DNA of 64,000 nucleotides from the NCBI RefSeq assembly GCF_902833085.1, contig NZ_CADFEB010000007.1, forward strand, positions 248,001 through 312,000. Direction: 5' to 3'. Positions 32,733 through 41,581 of this stretch are shown here, piece by piece; positions within the stretch are counted from its first letter, which is position 1, and each line of letters starts with the position of its first letter. The DNA comes from Burkholderia ubonensis (GTDB lineage Bacteria > Pseudomonadota > Gammaproteobacteria > Burkholderiales > Burkholderiaceae). Made by a program: the position numbers and the translations under genes. The notes beneath the pieces were generated by a model. That model ran no database searches and was not told where the DNA came from. It saw nothing but the letters and a program-made list of their open reading frames with translations.

Positions 32733-32762
32733 TTGACCGGTTCAAGCGCTGCGCAGTAAAAT
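32733..32762 (+). promoter_or_regulatory. tpiA promoter
   Basis: TTGACC (32733-32738), 18-bp spacer, TAAAAT (32757-32762), with the tpiA ATG 68 nt downstream. A GC-rich 15-bp direct repeat (32677-32691 and 32704-32718) lies just upstream. Confidence 0.65.
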
Positions 32763-32830
32763 CGCGGGTTTGCTTCGCCAGATCAAACCTGACGGCCGGT
32801 CGCCGGCCTGTCGATGACGAGACAAACACG

Positions 32831-33586
32831 ATGTCGAAACAGAGAACGAAGCGGGTGATCGGCAACTGGAAGATGCACGGCCGGCTGGCCGGCAACCAGG
32901 CGTTGCTGAACGAAGTAGTGCAGGGCGCTGACTCGGTCGCGGCGGAAACGGCGATCGGCGTGTGCGTGCCGTTCCCGTACCTCGCGCAGGTTCAGGGGCA
33001 GCTCGACGGCGGCCGTATCGCGTGGGGCGCCCAGGACGTGTCCGCGCACGAACAGGGTGCATTTACCGGTGAAGTGGCTGCGGCAATGGTCGCGGAGTTC
33101 GGCGCACGCTATGTGCTCGTCGGCCATTCGGAGCGTCGCGCCTATCACGGCGAAAGCAGCGAGACGGTTGCGGCGAAGGCGCAGCGCGCGCTCGCGGCCG
33201 GGCTGACGCCCGTCGTGTGTGTCGGCGAGACGCTCGACGAGCGTGAGGCGGGCGCGACCGAGCAGGTCGTCGGCGCGCAGCTCGACGCCGTGCTCGCGGT
33301 GCTGACGGCCGACGAGGCCGTGCGCATCGTTGTCGCGTACGAGCCCGTCTGGGCGATCGGCACCGGCAAGAGCGCGACGTCGGCGCAGGCGCAGCAGGTG
33401 CATGCATTCCTGCGCGCGAGGCTTGCGGCGAAGGGTGCGGCGGAAGTATCGGTACTGTACGGCGGTAGCGTGAAGCCGGACAATGCGGAAGAATTGTTCG
33501 CACAACCGGACATCGACGGCGGCCTGATCGGCGGCGCGTCGCTGAAGGCGGAAGATTTTCTGGCGATCTGCCGGGCCGCGCGTTGA
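32831..33586 (+). CDS. tpiA: Triosephosphate isomerase
   Basis: 251 residues, TIM barrel. Active site: Lys in GNWKMHG near residue 14, His in YVLVGHSERR, Glu in VAYEPVWAIGTGK. It interconverts dihydroxyacetone phosphate and glyceraldehyde 3-phosphate in glycolysis and gluconeogenesis. The phosphate-binding segment LYGGSVKP and GGLIGGASL are intact. It is followed by secG after 75 bp, the widespread bacterial tpiA-secG arrangement. Confidence 0.98.
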   Translation: MSKQRTKRVIGNWKMHGRLAGNQALLNEVVQGADSVAAETAIGVCVPFPYLAQVQGQLDGGRIAWGAQDVSAHEQGAFTGEVAAAMVAEFGARYVLVGHSERRAYHGESSETVAAKAQRALAAGLTPVVCVGETLDEREAGATEQVVGAQLDAVLAVLTADEAVRIVVAYEPVWAIGTGKSATSAQAQQVHAFLRARLAAKGAAEVSVLYGGSVKPDNAEELFAQPDIDGGLIGGASLKAEDFLAICRAAR

Positions 33587-33661
33587 GCGGGCCCGGATCG
33601 TATTGAACCATGACGGCGGCCGGCGTGAGCGGGTCGCCCGATACAAGCTCGGGTGGGTGAG

Positions 33662-34039
33662 ATGCTGTATTTGAAAACGCTGATTATTGTGGCGCAGGTG
33701 CTGTCTGCGCTCGGTGTGATTGGTCTGGTGCTGCTTCAGCACGGCAAGGGTGCCGACATGGGCGCGGCGTTCGGCAGCGGCGCGTCGGGCAGCCTGTTCG
33801 GCGCGACGGGCTCGGCGAACTTCCTGTCGCGCACGACCGGAGTGCTGGCGACGATCTTCTTCGTTGCGACGCTGGCGCTGACGTACCTCGGATCATACAA
33901 GTCGACGCCGTCGGCTGGCGTCCTTGGCGCTGCGGCGACCGCGCCGGCATCGGCGCCGGCCGCGTCCGCGCCTGCAGTGGCGGCGTCCGCGGCTGCGGGT
34001 TCGGCTGCGCACGCACCGGGCCAGGATGTCCCGAAATAA
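33662..34039 (+). CDS. secG: Protein-export membrane protein SecG
   Basis: 125 residues. Two transmembrane helices (residues 4-22 and about 55-75) flank the conserved loop GLVLLQHGKGADMGAAFGSGASGSLFGATGSANFLSRTT. It is an auxiliary subunit of SecYEG in the inner membrane. The C-terminal 45 residues are an Ala/Pro/Ser-rich tail, longer than in E. coli and low complexity, as often in Burkholderiales. The chosen ATG (33662) lacks a strong SD; a GTG at 33653 would add three residues. Confidence 0.93.
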   Translation: MLYLKTLIIVAQVLSALGVIGLVLLQHGKGADMGAAFGSGASGSLFGATGSANFLSRTTGVLATIFFVATLALTYLGSYKSTPSAGVLGAAATAPASAPAASAPAVAASAAAGSAAHAPGQDVPK

Positions 34040-34065
34040 AAAGTTAAAAATTCTCCGTTTGTGCG

Positions 34066-34094
34066 TTGAACAAATCTGGAAGTCAGGTTAGAAT
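34066..34094 (+). promoter_or_regulatory. tRNA-Leu promoter
   Basis: TTGAAC (34066-34071), 17-bp spacer, TAGAAT (34089-34094). Start expected near 34101, 50 nt before the tRNA. Confidence 0.7.
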
Positions 34095-34150
34095 TTAATT
34101 CTTGAAGCGATTCGCGGGAAACAGCAGTTACAACCCGAGTTGCATGCAGT

Positions 34151-34235
34151 GCCGACGTGGTGAAATTGGTAGACACGCTATCTTGAGGGGGTAGTGGCGA
34201 AAGCTGTGCGAGTTCGAGTCTCGCCGTCGGCACCA
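34151..34235 (+). tRNA. tRNA-Leu (anticodon GAG)
   Basis: 85 nt including an encoded CCA (34233-34235). Acceptor stem GCCGACG / CGTCGGC with discriminator A. Anticodon stem CTATC / GGTAG with loop TTGAGGG, giving anticodon GAG (reads CTC/CTT). A long variable arm identifies a class II tRNA, and the T-loop is TTCGAGT. It is a single-gene unit between secG and nuoA with its own promoter and terminator. Confidence 0.97.
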
Positions 34236-34244
34236 AAGTTACTC

Positions 34245-34280
34245 AATGCCAGCCGCTTCTAGTGGCTGGCATTTTTCATT
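34245..34280 (+). terminator. Terminator after tRNA-Leu
   Basis: AATGCCAGCC / GGCTGGCATT, perfect 10-bp stem, 9-nt loop, followed by TTTCATTT. Confidence 0.85.
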
Positions 34281-34390
34281 TCTGGGGTGCGACTTGCGGT
34301 TGTCTTGCGATCGCATGCAGTCCGAAATGATTCCTTCCGCCGGATGATGTTATTCTCCGGACGCTCAGAACTAACCGATAGAGGATTGCC

Positions 34391-34750
34391 TTGAACCTCG
34401 CAGCCTATTACCCCGTCTTGTTGTTCCTCATCGTGGGCACTGGTTTAGGTATAGCGCTGGTCAGCATCGGCAAGCTTCTTGGTCCCAACAGGCCCGACGT
34501 CGAAAAGAACGCGCCGTACGAGTGCGGCTTCGAAGCCTTCGAAGATGCACGGATGAAGTTCGATGTCCGGTACTATCTCGTCGCCATCCTGTTCATCATC
34601 TTCGATCTCGAGACCGCGTTCCTGTTTCCGTGGGGCGTCGCGCTGCGTGACATCGGCTGGCCCGGTTTCATTGCAATGATGATTTTTCTGCTCGAATTCC
34701 TGCTGGGCTTTGCCTATATCTGGAAGAAAGGCGGCCTCGACTGGGAGTGA
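34391..34750 (+). CDS. nuoA: NADH-quinone oxidoreductase subunit A
   Basis: 119 residues with three transmembrane helices and the conserved KNAPYECGFEAFEDARMKFDVRYYLVAILFIIFDLETAFLFPW, including the flexible loop between helices 1 and 2 that lies near the quinone channel. It uses a TTG start (34391) preceded by GAGG; no ATG is available at the right place. It is the first gene of a 13-subunit complex I operon with one extra gene at the end. The promoter is not obvious; the 110-bp leader holds no clear -35/-10 pair. Confidence 0.97.
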   Translation: MNLAAYYPVLLFLIVGTGLGIALVSIGKLLGPNRPDVEKNAPYECGFEAFEDARMKFDVRYYLVAILFIIFDLETAFLFPWGVALRDIGWPGFIAMMIFLLEFLLGFAYIWKKGGLDWE

Positions 34751-34812
34751 TGGGCTAATCGCCGGTTTGCATGGGTGGCCACGCTCGGTCGCCCGTCTGG
34801 AGTGGAAAGCAA

Positions 34813-35292
34813 ATGAGTATCGAAGGGGTCTTGAAGGAAGGGTTTGTCACCACTACGGCTGACAAGCTGATCAACTGGACGCGTACCGGCTCGCTGTGGC
34901 CGATGACGTTCGGGCTTGCGTGTTGCGCCGTCGAGATGATGCATGCGGGCGCGGCCCGCTACGATCTGGACCGGTTCGGGGTCGTGTTCCGCCCGAGTCC
35001 GCGCCAGTCGGACGTGATGATCGTCGCCGGCACGCTCTGCAACAAGATGGCGCCCGCGCTGCGCCGCGTCTACGACCAGATGGCCGAGCCGCGCTGGGTG
35101 ATCTCGATGGGGTCGTGCGCGAACGGTGGCGGCTACTATCACTACTCGTATTCGGTGGTCCGGGGCTGCGACCGGATCGTCCCGGTCGACGTCTACGTGC
35201 CGGGCTGTCCGCCCACCGCCGAGGCGCTGGTCTACGGCGTGATCCAGCTGCAGGCGAAGATCCGCCGCACCAATACCATCGCCCGTCAATAA
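34813..35292 (+). CDS. nuoB: NADH-quinone oxidoreductase subunit B
   Basis: 159 residues, 20-kDa peripheral-arm subunit that holds cluster N2. Cluster ligands are visible as the tandem Cys in GLACCAVEMM, Cys in SMGSCANGGG and VPGCPPTAEAL. An upstream in-frame extension (from 34771) lacks support; MSIEGVLKEGFVTTTADKLINW is the family start. Confidence 0.97.
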   Translation: MSIEGVLKEGFVTTTADKLINWTRTGSLWPMTFGLACCAVEMMHAGAARYDLDRFGVVFRPSPRQSDVMIVAGTLCNKMAPALRRVYDQMAEPRWVISMGSCANGGGYYHYSYSVVRGCDRIVPVDVYVPGCPPTAEALVYGVIQLQAKIRRTNTIARQ

Positions 35293-35314
35293 AAGCCCCG
35301 AGCGTCCCCTCAAT

Positions 35315-35917
35315 ATGGCAAGCAAAATCGAGACCCTCAAGGCGAACCTCGAAGCCGCGCTCGGCGCGCGCGTGGTGAGCCTCACCGAAGCAGTCGGTGA
35401 ACTGACGCTCGTCGTGAAGGCGAGTGATTACCTCGAAGTCGCAACGACGCTGCGCGACGATCCGAAGCTCCGTTTCGAGCAGCTGATCGACCTGTGCGGC
35501 CTCGACTACCAGACGTACGGCGACGGCGCGTACGACGGCCCGCGTTTCGCGGCCGTGTCGCACCTGCTGTCGGTGACGAACAACTGGCGCCTGCGCGTGC
35601 GCGTGTTCGCGCCGGACGACGATCTGCCGATCGTGCCGTCGCTCGTCGACATCTGGACCTCCGTGAACTGGTACGAGCGTGAAGCGTTCGACCTGTACGG
35701 CATCGTGTTCGAAGGCCACCCGGACCTGCGTCGCCTCCTGACCGACTACGGCTTCATCGGCCATCCGTTCCGCAAGGACTTCCCGGTGTCGGGCTACGTC
35801 GAAATGCGCTACGACCCGGAAGAGAAGCGGGTCGTCTACCAGCCGGTGACGATCGAGCCGCGCGAAATCACGCCGCGCGTGATCCGCGAGGATCGCTATG
35901 GCGGTCTGAAACATTAA
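35315..35917 (+). CDS. nuoC: NADH-quinone oxidoreductase subunit C
   Basis: 200 residues, 30-kDa peripheral-arm subunit as a separate polypeptide (not fused to NuoD as in E. coli). The family signature ERxAFDLxGxxFxxHPDLRRLLTDYGFxGHPxRKDFP appears as WYEREAFDLYGIVFEGHPDL and the following 20 residues. It follows nuoB by 22 bp and precedes nuoD by 9 bp. Confidence 0.97.
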   Translation: MASKIETLKANLEAALGARVVSLTEAVGELTLVVKASDYLEVATTLRDDPKLRFEQLIDLCGLDYQTYGDGAYDGPRFAAVSHLLSVTNNWRLRVRVFAPDDDLPIVPSLVDIWTSVNWYEREAFDLYGIVFEGHPDLRRLLTDYGFIGHPFRKDFPVSGYVEMRYDPEEKRVVYQPVTIEPREITPRVIREDRYGGLKH

Positions 35918-35926
35918 GAGGGCGTC

Positions 35927-37180
35927 ATGGCAGACATCAAGAACTACACGCTCAACTTCGGCCCGCAGCACCCGGCAGCGCACGGCGTGCTGCGCCTCGT
36001 GCTCGAGCTCGACGGCGAAGTCATCCAGCGTGCCGATCCGCACATCGGCCTGCTGCACCGCGCGACCGAAAAGCTCGCGGAATCCAAGACCTTCATCCAG
36101 TCCGTGCCGTACATGGACCGTCTCGACTACGTGTCGATGATGGTCAACGAGCACGGCTACGTGCTCGCGATCGAGAAGCTGCTCGGCATCGACGTGCCGG
36201 AGCGCGCGCAGTACATCCGCGTGCTGTTCGACGAAATCACGCGCGTGCTGAACCACCTGATGTGGATCGGCGCGCACGCGCTCGACGTCGGCGCGATGGC
36301 GGTGTTCCTGTACGCGTTCCGCGAGCGTGAAGACCTGATGGACGTGTACGAAGCGGTGTCCGGCGCCCGGATGCACGCGGCGTACTACCGTCCGGGCGGC
36401 GTCTATCGCGATCTGCCTGACGCAATGCCGCAATACAAGGCGTCCAAGATCCGCAACGAGAAGGCGCTCGCGAGGATGAACGAGGCGCGCCAGGGCTCGG
36501 TGCTCGACTTCATCGACGATTTCTTCACGCGCTTCCCGAAGTGCGTCGACGAATACGAAACGCTTCTGACCGACAACCGGATCTGGAAGCAGCGTCTCGT
36601 CGGCATCGGCGTCGTCAGTCCGGAACGTGCGCTGCAGATGGGCCTGACGGGCCCGATGCTGCGCGGCTCGGGCATCGCATGGGACCTGCGCAAGAAGCAG
36701 CCGTACGAAGTGTACGATCGCATGGACTTCGACGTGCCGGTCGGCGTGAACGGCGACTGCTACGACCGCTACCTGGTGCGTGTCGAGGAAATGCGTCAAT
36801 CGGTCCGCATCGCGAAACAATGTATTGAGTGGCTCCGTAAGAATCCGGGCCCCGTGATGACGGACAATCACAAGGTTGCGCCGCCGTCGCGCGTCGGCAT
36901 GAAGACCAACATGGAGGACTTGATCCACCATTTCAAGCTCTTCACCGAAGGTTTTCACGTGCCGGAAGGCGAGGCGTATGCGGCGGTCGAGCATCCGAAG
37001 GGCGAATTCGGCATCTATCTCGTGTCGGACGGCGCGAACAAGCCGTACCGCCTGAAGATCCGCGCACCGGGCTTCGCGCATCTGGCGTCGCTCGACGAAA
37101 TGGCGCGCGGTCACATGATCGCCGACGCGGTCACGATCATCGGTACGCAGGACATCGTGTTCGGCGAGATCGATCGCTAA
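35927..37180 (+). CDS. nuoD: NADH-quinone oxidoreductase subunit D
   Basis: 417 residues, 49-kDa subunit lining the quinone site. The N-terminal NFGPQHPAAHGVLRLVLELDGE contains the quinone-binding His, and SVPYMDRLDYVSMM the conserved Tyr region. HLMWIGAHALDVGAM and the C-terminal RIRAPGFAHL and DIVFGEIDR are typical. It is followed by an unusually long 180-bp gap with a 9-bp hairpin before nuoE. Confidence 0.97.
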   Translation: MADIKNYTLNFGPQHPAAHGVLRLVLELDGEVIQRADPHIGLLHRATEKLAESKTFIQSVPYMDRLDYVSMMVNEHGYVLAIEKLLGIDVPERAQYIRVLFDEITRVLNHLMWIGAHALDVGAMAVFLYAFREREDLMDVYEAVSGARMHAAYYRPGGVYRDLPDAMPQYKASKIRNEKALARMNEARQGSVLDFIDDFFTRFPKCVDEYETLLTDNRIWKQRLVGIGVVSPERALQMGLTGPMLRGSGIAWDLRKKQPYEVYDRMDFDVPVGVNGDCYDRYLVRVEEMRQSVRIAKQCIEWLRKNPGPVMTDNHKVAPPSRVGMKTNMEDLIHHFKLFTEGFHVPEGEAYAAVEHPKGEFGIYLVSDGANKPYRLKIRAPGFAHLASLDEMARGHMIADAVTIIGTQDIVFGEIDR

Positions 37181-37186
37181 TGGTTG

Positions 37187-37211
37187 CGCCGCCCGTTTGC
37201 TCCGGGCGGCG
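37187..37211 (+). other. Hairpin in the nuoD-nuoE gap
   Basis: CGCCGCCCG / CGGGCGGCG, 9-bp perfect stem with a 7-nt TTTGCTC loop, 7 nt after the nuoD stop. No U-tract follows, so it is more likely an mRNA-stability or processing element than a terminator. The remaining gap to nuoE (37212-37360) shows no gene. Confidence 0.5.
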
Positions 37212-37360
37212 AGCGGTAAGTCACACGCGAAGTCACATGCGGTATGCGCTGAACCGGCGCGGCTTCGCAAGCTGTCAAAACAGTGAGCGCCAGGTCTGCC
37301 CCACGCATGCCGTGCGGCAGGTTGTTCGTTCGGTAGGAATTGAAAGAGTCGTGTCTGAAA

Positions 37361-37846
37361 ATGATCTCAGCTGAAGGCCTGAAAGAAATCGATCGAGCGT
37401 TGACGAAGTATCCCGCCGATCAGAAACAGTCCGCCGTGATGTCGGCACTGGCCGTTGCCCAGGAAGAGCACGGCTGGCTGTCGCCCGAACTGATGCAGTT
37501 CGTCGCGGACTATCTCGGCATGCCGGCCGTCGCCGTGCAGGAAGTCGCGACGTTCTACACGATGTACGAGCTCAAGCCCGTCGGCAAGCACAAGATCACG
37601 CTCTGCACGAACCTGCCGTGCCAGCTTGGTCCGCACGGCGGCGCGGAAGCGACGGCCGACTACCTGAAGCAGAAGCTCGGCATCGATTTCGGCGAGACGA
37701 CGCCGGACGGCAAGTTCACGCTGAAGGAAGGCGAATGCATGGGCGCGTGCGGCGATGCGCCGGTGCTGCTGGTGAACAATCACAAAATGTGCAGCTTCAT
37801 GAGCCGCGAGAAGATCGACCAGCTGCTTGAGGAGCTCTCGAAATGA
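37361..37846 (+). CDS. nuoE: NADH-quinone oxidoreductase subunit E
   Basis: 161 residues, 24-kDa subunit carrying the N1a [2Fe-2S] cluster. Ligands: CTNLPC (two Cys, four residues apart) and ECMGACGDAP (two Cys). The ATG at 37361 is used; a TTG at 37340 with AGGA upstream is in frame. Its last bases overlap the nuoF start (ATGA at 37843-37846). Confidence 0.96.
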   Translation: MISAEGLKEIDRALTKYPADQKQSAVMSALAVAQEEHGWLSPELMQFVADYLGMPAVAVQEVATFYTMYELKPVGKHKITLCTNLPCQLGPHGGAEATADYLKQKLGIDFGETTPDGKFTLKEGECMGACGDAPVLLVNNHKMCSFMSREKIDQLLEELSK

Positions 37847-39165
37847 CGTCCCTTCACGACCGCCACATCAAACCGCTGATCCTCGCCGGTCTGAACGGCG
37901 AGAACTGGCATCTCGAAGACTACGTTGCGCGCGGCGGCTACAAGCAGCTGCGCCGCATTCTCGAAGAAAAGATCCCGCCCGAGCAGGTGATCGCCGACGT
38001 CAAGGCGTCGGGCCTGCGCGGCCGCGGCGGCGCGGGCTTCCCGACCGGCCTGAAGTGGAGCTTCATGCCGCGTCAGTTCCCGGGGCAGAAGTACCTCGTC
38101 TGCAACTCGGACGAAGGCGAGCCGGGCACGTTCAAGGATCGCGACATCCTGCGCTGGAACCCGCACGCGCTGATCGAAGGCATGGCCATCGGCGCGTATG
38201 CGATGGGCATCACCGTCGGCTACAACTACATCCACGGCGAGATTTTCGAAGTGTATCGACGCTTCGAGGCCGCGCTCGAGGAAGCGCGCGCAGCCGGGTT
38301 CCTCGGCAACAACATCATGGGCTCGGAATTCTCGTTCCAGCTGCATGCGCACCACGGTTACGGCGCGTACATCTGCGGCGAGGAAACGGCGCTGCTCGAG
38401 TCGCTCGAAGGCAAGAAGGGCCAGCCGCGCTTCAAGCCGCCGTTCCCGGCGAGCTTCGGCGTGTACGGCAAGCCGACCACGATCAACAACACCGAGACGT
38501 TCGCCGCGGTGCCGTTCCTGCTGACGGTCGGCCCGCAGGCCTACGCCGAGCTCGGCAAGCCGAACAACGGCGGCACGAAGATCTTCTCGGTGTCGGGCGA
38601 CGTCGAGCGCCCGGGCAACTATGAAGTGCCGCTCGGCACGCCGTTCGCGACGCTGATGGAGCTCGCCGGCGGGATGCGCGGCGGCAAGAAGATCAAGGCC
38701 GTGATTCCGGGCGGCTCGTCCGCGCCGGTGATCCCGGGCGACATCATGATGCAGACCGACATGGACTACGACTCGATCGCGAAGGCCGGCTCGATGCTCG
38801 GTTCCGGCGCGGTGATCGTGATGGACGAGACGCGTTGCATGGTGCGCTCGCTGCTGCGCCTGTCGTACTTCTACTACGAGGAATCGTGCGGCCAGTGCAC
38901 GCCGTGCCGTGAAGGCACCGGCTGGCTGTATCGCGTCGTGAATCGCATCGAGCACGGCGAAGGCCGCCAGGAAGATCTGGACCTGCTGAACTCGGTCGCC
39001 GAGAACATCATGGGCCGCACGATCTGCGCGCTCGGCGATGCGGCGGCGATGCCGGTACGCGGCATGCTCAAGCACTACTGGGACGAATTCGCGTACCACG
39101 TCGAGCACAAGCATTGCATGGTCGGCGGTCACACGCCGCATGTGGCTTCGGCTGCGGCGGCCTGA
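37843..39165 (+). CDS. nuoF: NADH-quinone oxidoreductase subunit F
   Basis: 440 residues, 51-kDa NADH-oxidising flavoprotein subunit. NADH/FMN-binding glycine-rich segment GLRGRGGAGFPTGLKWSFMP, then SDEGEPGTFKDRDIL, and the N3 [4Fe-4S] motif ESCGQCTPCREGTGW with a later Cys (RTICALGDAAA). Overlap with nuoE suggests coupled translation. Confidence 0.97.
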   Translation: MTSLHDRHIKPLILAGLNGENWHLEDYVARGGYKQLRRILEEKIPPEQVIADVKASGLRGRGGAGFPTGLKWSFMPRQFPGQKYLVCNSDEGEPGTFKDRDILRWNPHALIEGMAIGAYAMGITVGYNYIHGEIFEVYRRFEAALEEARAAGFLGNNIMGSEFSFQLHAHHGYGAYICGEETALLESLEGKKGQPRFKPPFPASFGVYGKPTTINNTETFAAVPFLLTVGPQAYAELGKPNNGGTKIFSVSGDVERPGNYEVPLGTPFATLMELAGGMRGGKKIKAVIPGGSSAPVIPGDIMMQTDMDYDSIAKAGSMLGSGAVIVMDETRCMVRSLLRLSYFYYEESCGQCTPCREGTGWLYRVVNRIEHGEGRQEDLDLLNSVAENIMGRTICALGDAAAMPVRGMLKHYWDEFAYHVEHKHCMVGGHTPHVASAAAA

Positions 39166-39250
39166 AGCGAAACACCCGGTTGCGGAATTTGAGCGCACGG
39201 TCGGGCGAATGCGCGAACGAGCGGAAATAGGTTAAGGACCATTCACCATC

Positions 39251-41581
39251 ATGGTTGAACTTGAAATAGACGGCAAGAAGGTCGAGGTGCCTGAAGGCAG
39301 CATGGTGATCCAGGCTGCGCACAAGGCGGATACGTACATTCCTCACTTCTGCTATCACAAGAAACTGTCGGTTGCGGCCAACTGCCGGATGTGTCTCGTC
39401 GAAGTCGAGAAGATGCCGAAGGCCGTGCCTGCCTGCGCGACCCCCGTGTCGGCCGGCATGATCGTCCGCACCCAGTCGGACAAGGCGGTGAAGGCGCAGC
39501 AGTCGGTGATGGAATTCCTCCTCATCAACCATCCGCTCGATTGCCCGATCTGCGACCAGGGCGGCGAATGCCAGCTGCAGGATCTCGCGGTCGGCTACGG
39601 CAAGTCGTCGTCGCGCTACAGCGAAGAGAAGCGCGTGGTGTTCCACAAGAACGTGGGCCCGCTGATCTCGATGGAAGAGATGTCGCGCTGCATCCACTGC
39701 ACGCGCTGCGTGCGCTTCGGCCAGGAAATCGCCGGTGTGATGGAGTTCGGCATGCTGGGCCGTGGCGAGCATTCGGAAATCACGACGTTCGTCGGCAAGA
39801 CGGTCGACTCCGAGCTGTCGGGCAACATGATCGACCTGTGCCCGGTCGGCGCGCTGACCAGCAAGCCGTTCCGCTACAGCGCCCGCACGTGGGAACTGTC
39901 GCGCCGCAAGTCGGTGAGCCCGCACGATTCCGTCGGCGCGAACCTCGTCGTGCAGGTCAAGAACAACCGCGTGATGCGCGTGCTGCCGTTCGAGAACGAA
40001 GCGATCAACGAGTGCTGGATCTCGGACAAGGACCGTTTCTCGTACGAAGGCCTCAACAGCGACGAGCGCCTGACCAAGCCGATGCTGAAGCAGGGCGGCC
40101 AGTGGATCGAGACCGACTGGCAGACCGCGCTCGAATACGTCGCGAAGGGCCTGAAGGGCATCAGCGCGGATCACGGCGCGAACGCGCTGGCGATGCTCGC
40201 GAGCGCGCACAGCACCGCTGAAGAGCTGTTCCTCGTGAAGCAGCTCGCGAACGAATTGAAGACGCCGAACGTCGACTTCCGCCTGCGCCAGCTCGACTTC
40301 TCGGCGCCGGTGCAAGGCGCGCCGTGGCTCGGCATGCCGATCGCCGAACTGTCGAACCTGAGCGCCGCGTTCGTCGTCGGCTCGTTCCTGCGCCGCGACC
40401 ATCCGCTGTTCGCCGCGCGCCTGCGTCAGGCCGCGAAGAACGGCGCGAAGCTCCACTTCCTGCACGCGACGGGCGACGACGCGCTGATTCCGACCGCGCA
40501 ACGCATCGTCGCCGCGCCGTCGGCATGGCTCGACGAACTGGCGGGTGTGGCGGCCGCGGTCGCGCAGCTGCGCGGCGTCGCGCTGCCGGACGCGCTCGCG
40601 GGCGTCACGGCGTCGCCGGCGGCCCAGCAGGTTGCGCAGTCGCTCGCGAACGGCGAGCGCCGCGCGGTGCTGCTCGGCAACGCTGCCGTCCGTCATCCGC
40701 AATTCGCCCAGCTCCACGCGATCGCGCAGTGGATCGCCGACAACACCGGCGCCACGTTCGGCTTCCTGACCGAAGCGGCGAACACGGTCGGCGCGCACGC
40801 TGTCAACGCGCTGCCGGGCGAAGGCGGCCTGAATGCGCGCGAAGCGTTCGCGCAGCCGCGCAAGGGCTACGTGCTGCTCAACGTCGAGCCGGAATTCGAC
40901 ACCGTCGACCCGGCGCAGGCGCTGGCCGCGCTGAACCAGGCGGAAATGGTCGTCGTGATGTCGCCGTTCAAGCACGGCCTCGACTACGCGGACGTCCTGC
41001 TGCCGATCGCGCCGTTCACCGAAACGTCCGGCACGTTCGTCAACGCGGAAGGCACGGTGCAGGGCTTCAACGGCGTCGTGCGCCCGCTCGGCGACACGCG
41101 TCCGGCATGGAAGGTGCTGCGCGTGCTGGGCAGCCTGCTCGGCCTGCCGAACTTCGAATACGAGACGGCGGAAGAGGTGCGTCTCGCGGCGCTCGGCGAC
41201 GCTGGCGTCGCCGGCCGCCTGTCGAACAAGACGTCGGTGGCGCCGGCCCGAATCGCGGCTCCGGCGGCGAACGGCAGCTTCGAGCGCCTCGCCGACGTGC
41301 CGATCTATCACGCCGACGCACTGGTGCGCCGCGCGGGTGCGCTGCACCTGACGGCCGCCGCGAAGGCGGCGAACGCCGCCGGCCTGCCGGCTGCGCTGTT
41401 CGACAAGCTGGGCTTGAAGGAAGGCGACGCGGTGCGCGTGCGCCAGGGCGAGCGTGCGGTGCAGTTGCCGGCCGTGCGTGACGAGAATCTTGCGGAGACG
41501 GTCGTTCGCGTGTCGGCGGCGACGCCTGCCGGCGCAGCGCTCGGCAGCCTGTCCGGTGAACTGGTGGTGGAGAAGGCGTAA
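39251..41581 (+). CDS. nuoG: NADH-quinone oxidoreductase subunit G
   Basis: 776 residues. The N-terminal ferredoxin-like part holds N1b ([2Fe-2S]: CYHKKLSVAANCRMCLVE), N5 (HPLDCPICDQGGECQLQD) and N4 (CIHCTRCVRFGQE, then LCPVGALT). A molybdopterin-oxidoreductase-like domain (about 220-680) follows without visible catalytic use. The C terminus is Ala-rich. It is preceded by an 85-bp gap and directly abuts nuoH (TAA then ATG). Confidence 0.97.
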   Translation: MVELEIDGKKVEVPEGSMVIQAAHKADTYIPHFCYHKKLSVAANCRMCLVEVEKMPKAVPACATPVSAGMIVRTQSDKAVKAQQSVMEFLLINHPLDCPICDQGGECQLQDLAVGYGKSSSRYSEEKRVVFHKNVGPLISMEEMSRCIHCTRCVRFGQEIAGVMEFGMLGRGEHSEITTFVGKTVDSELSGNMIDLCPVGALTSKPFRYSARTWELSRRKSVSPHDSVGANLVVQVKNNRVMRVLPFENEAINECWISDKDRFSYEGLNSDERLTKPMLKQGGQWIETDWQTALEYVAKGLKGISADHGANALAMLASAHSTAEELFLVKQLANELKTPNVDFRLRQLDFSAPVQGAPWLGMPIAELSNLSAAFVVGSFLRRDHPLFAARLRQAAKNGAKLHFLHATGDDALIPTAQRIVAAPSAWLDELAGVAAAVAQLRGVALPDALAGVTASPAAQQVAQSLANGERRAVLLGNAAVRHPQFAQLHAIAQWIADNTGATFGFLTEAANTVGAHAVNALPGEGGLNAREAFAQPRKGYVLLNVEPEFDTVDPAQALAALNQAEMVVVMSPFKHGLDYADVLLPIAPFTETSGTFVNAEGTVQGFNGVVRPLGDTRPAWKVLRVLGSLLGLPNFEYETAEEVRLAALGDAGVAGRLSNKTSVAPARIAAPAANGSFERLADVPIYHADALVRRAGALHLTAAAKAANAAGLPAALFDKLGLKEGDAVRVRQGERAVQLPAVRDENLAETVVRVSAATPAGAALGSLSGELVVEKA

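Noticed and set aside
37180..37374. A 64-codon plus frame in the nuoD-nuoE gap
   Set aside because: Weak composition, overlaps the nuoE start and the hairpin; no similarity or SD.
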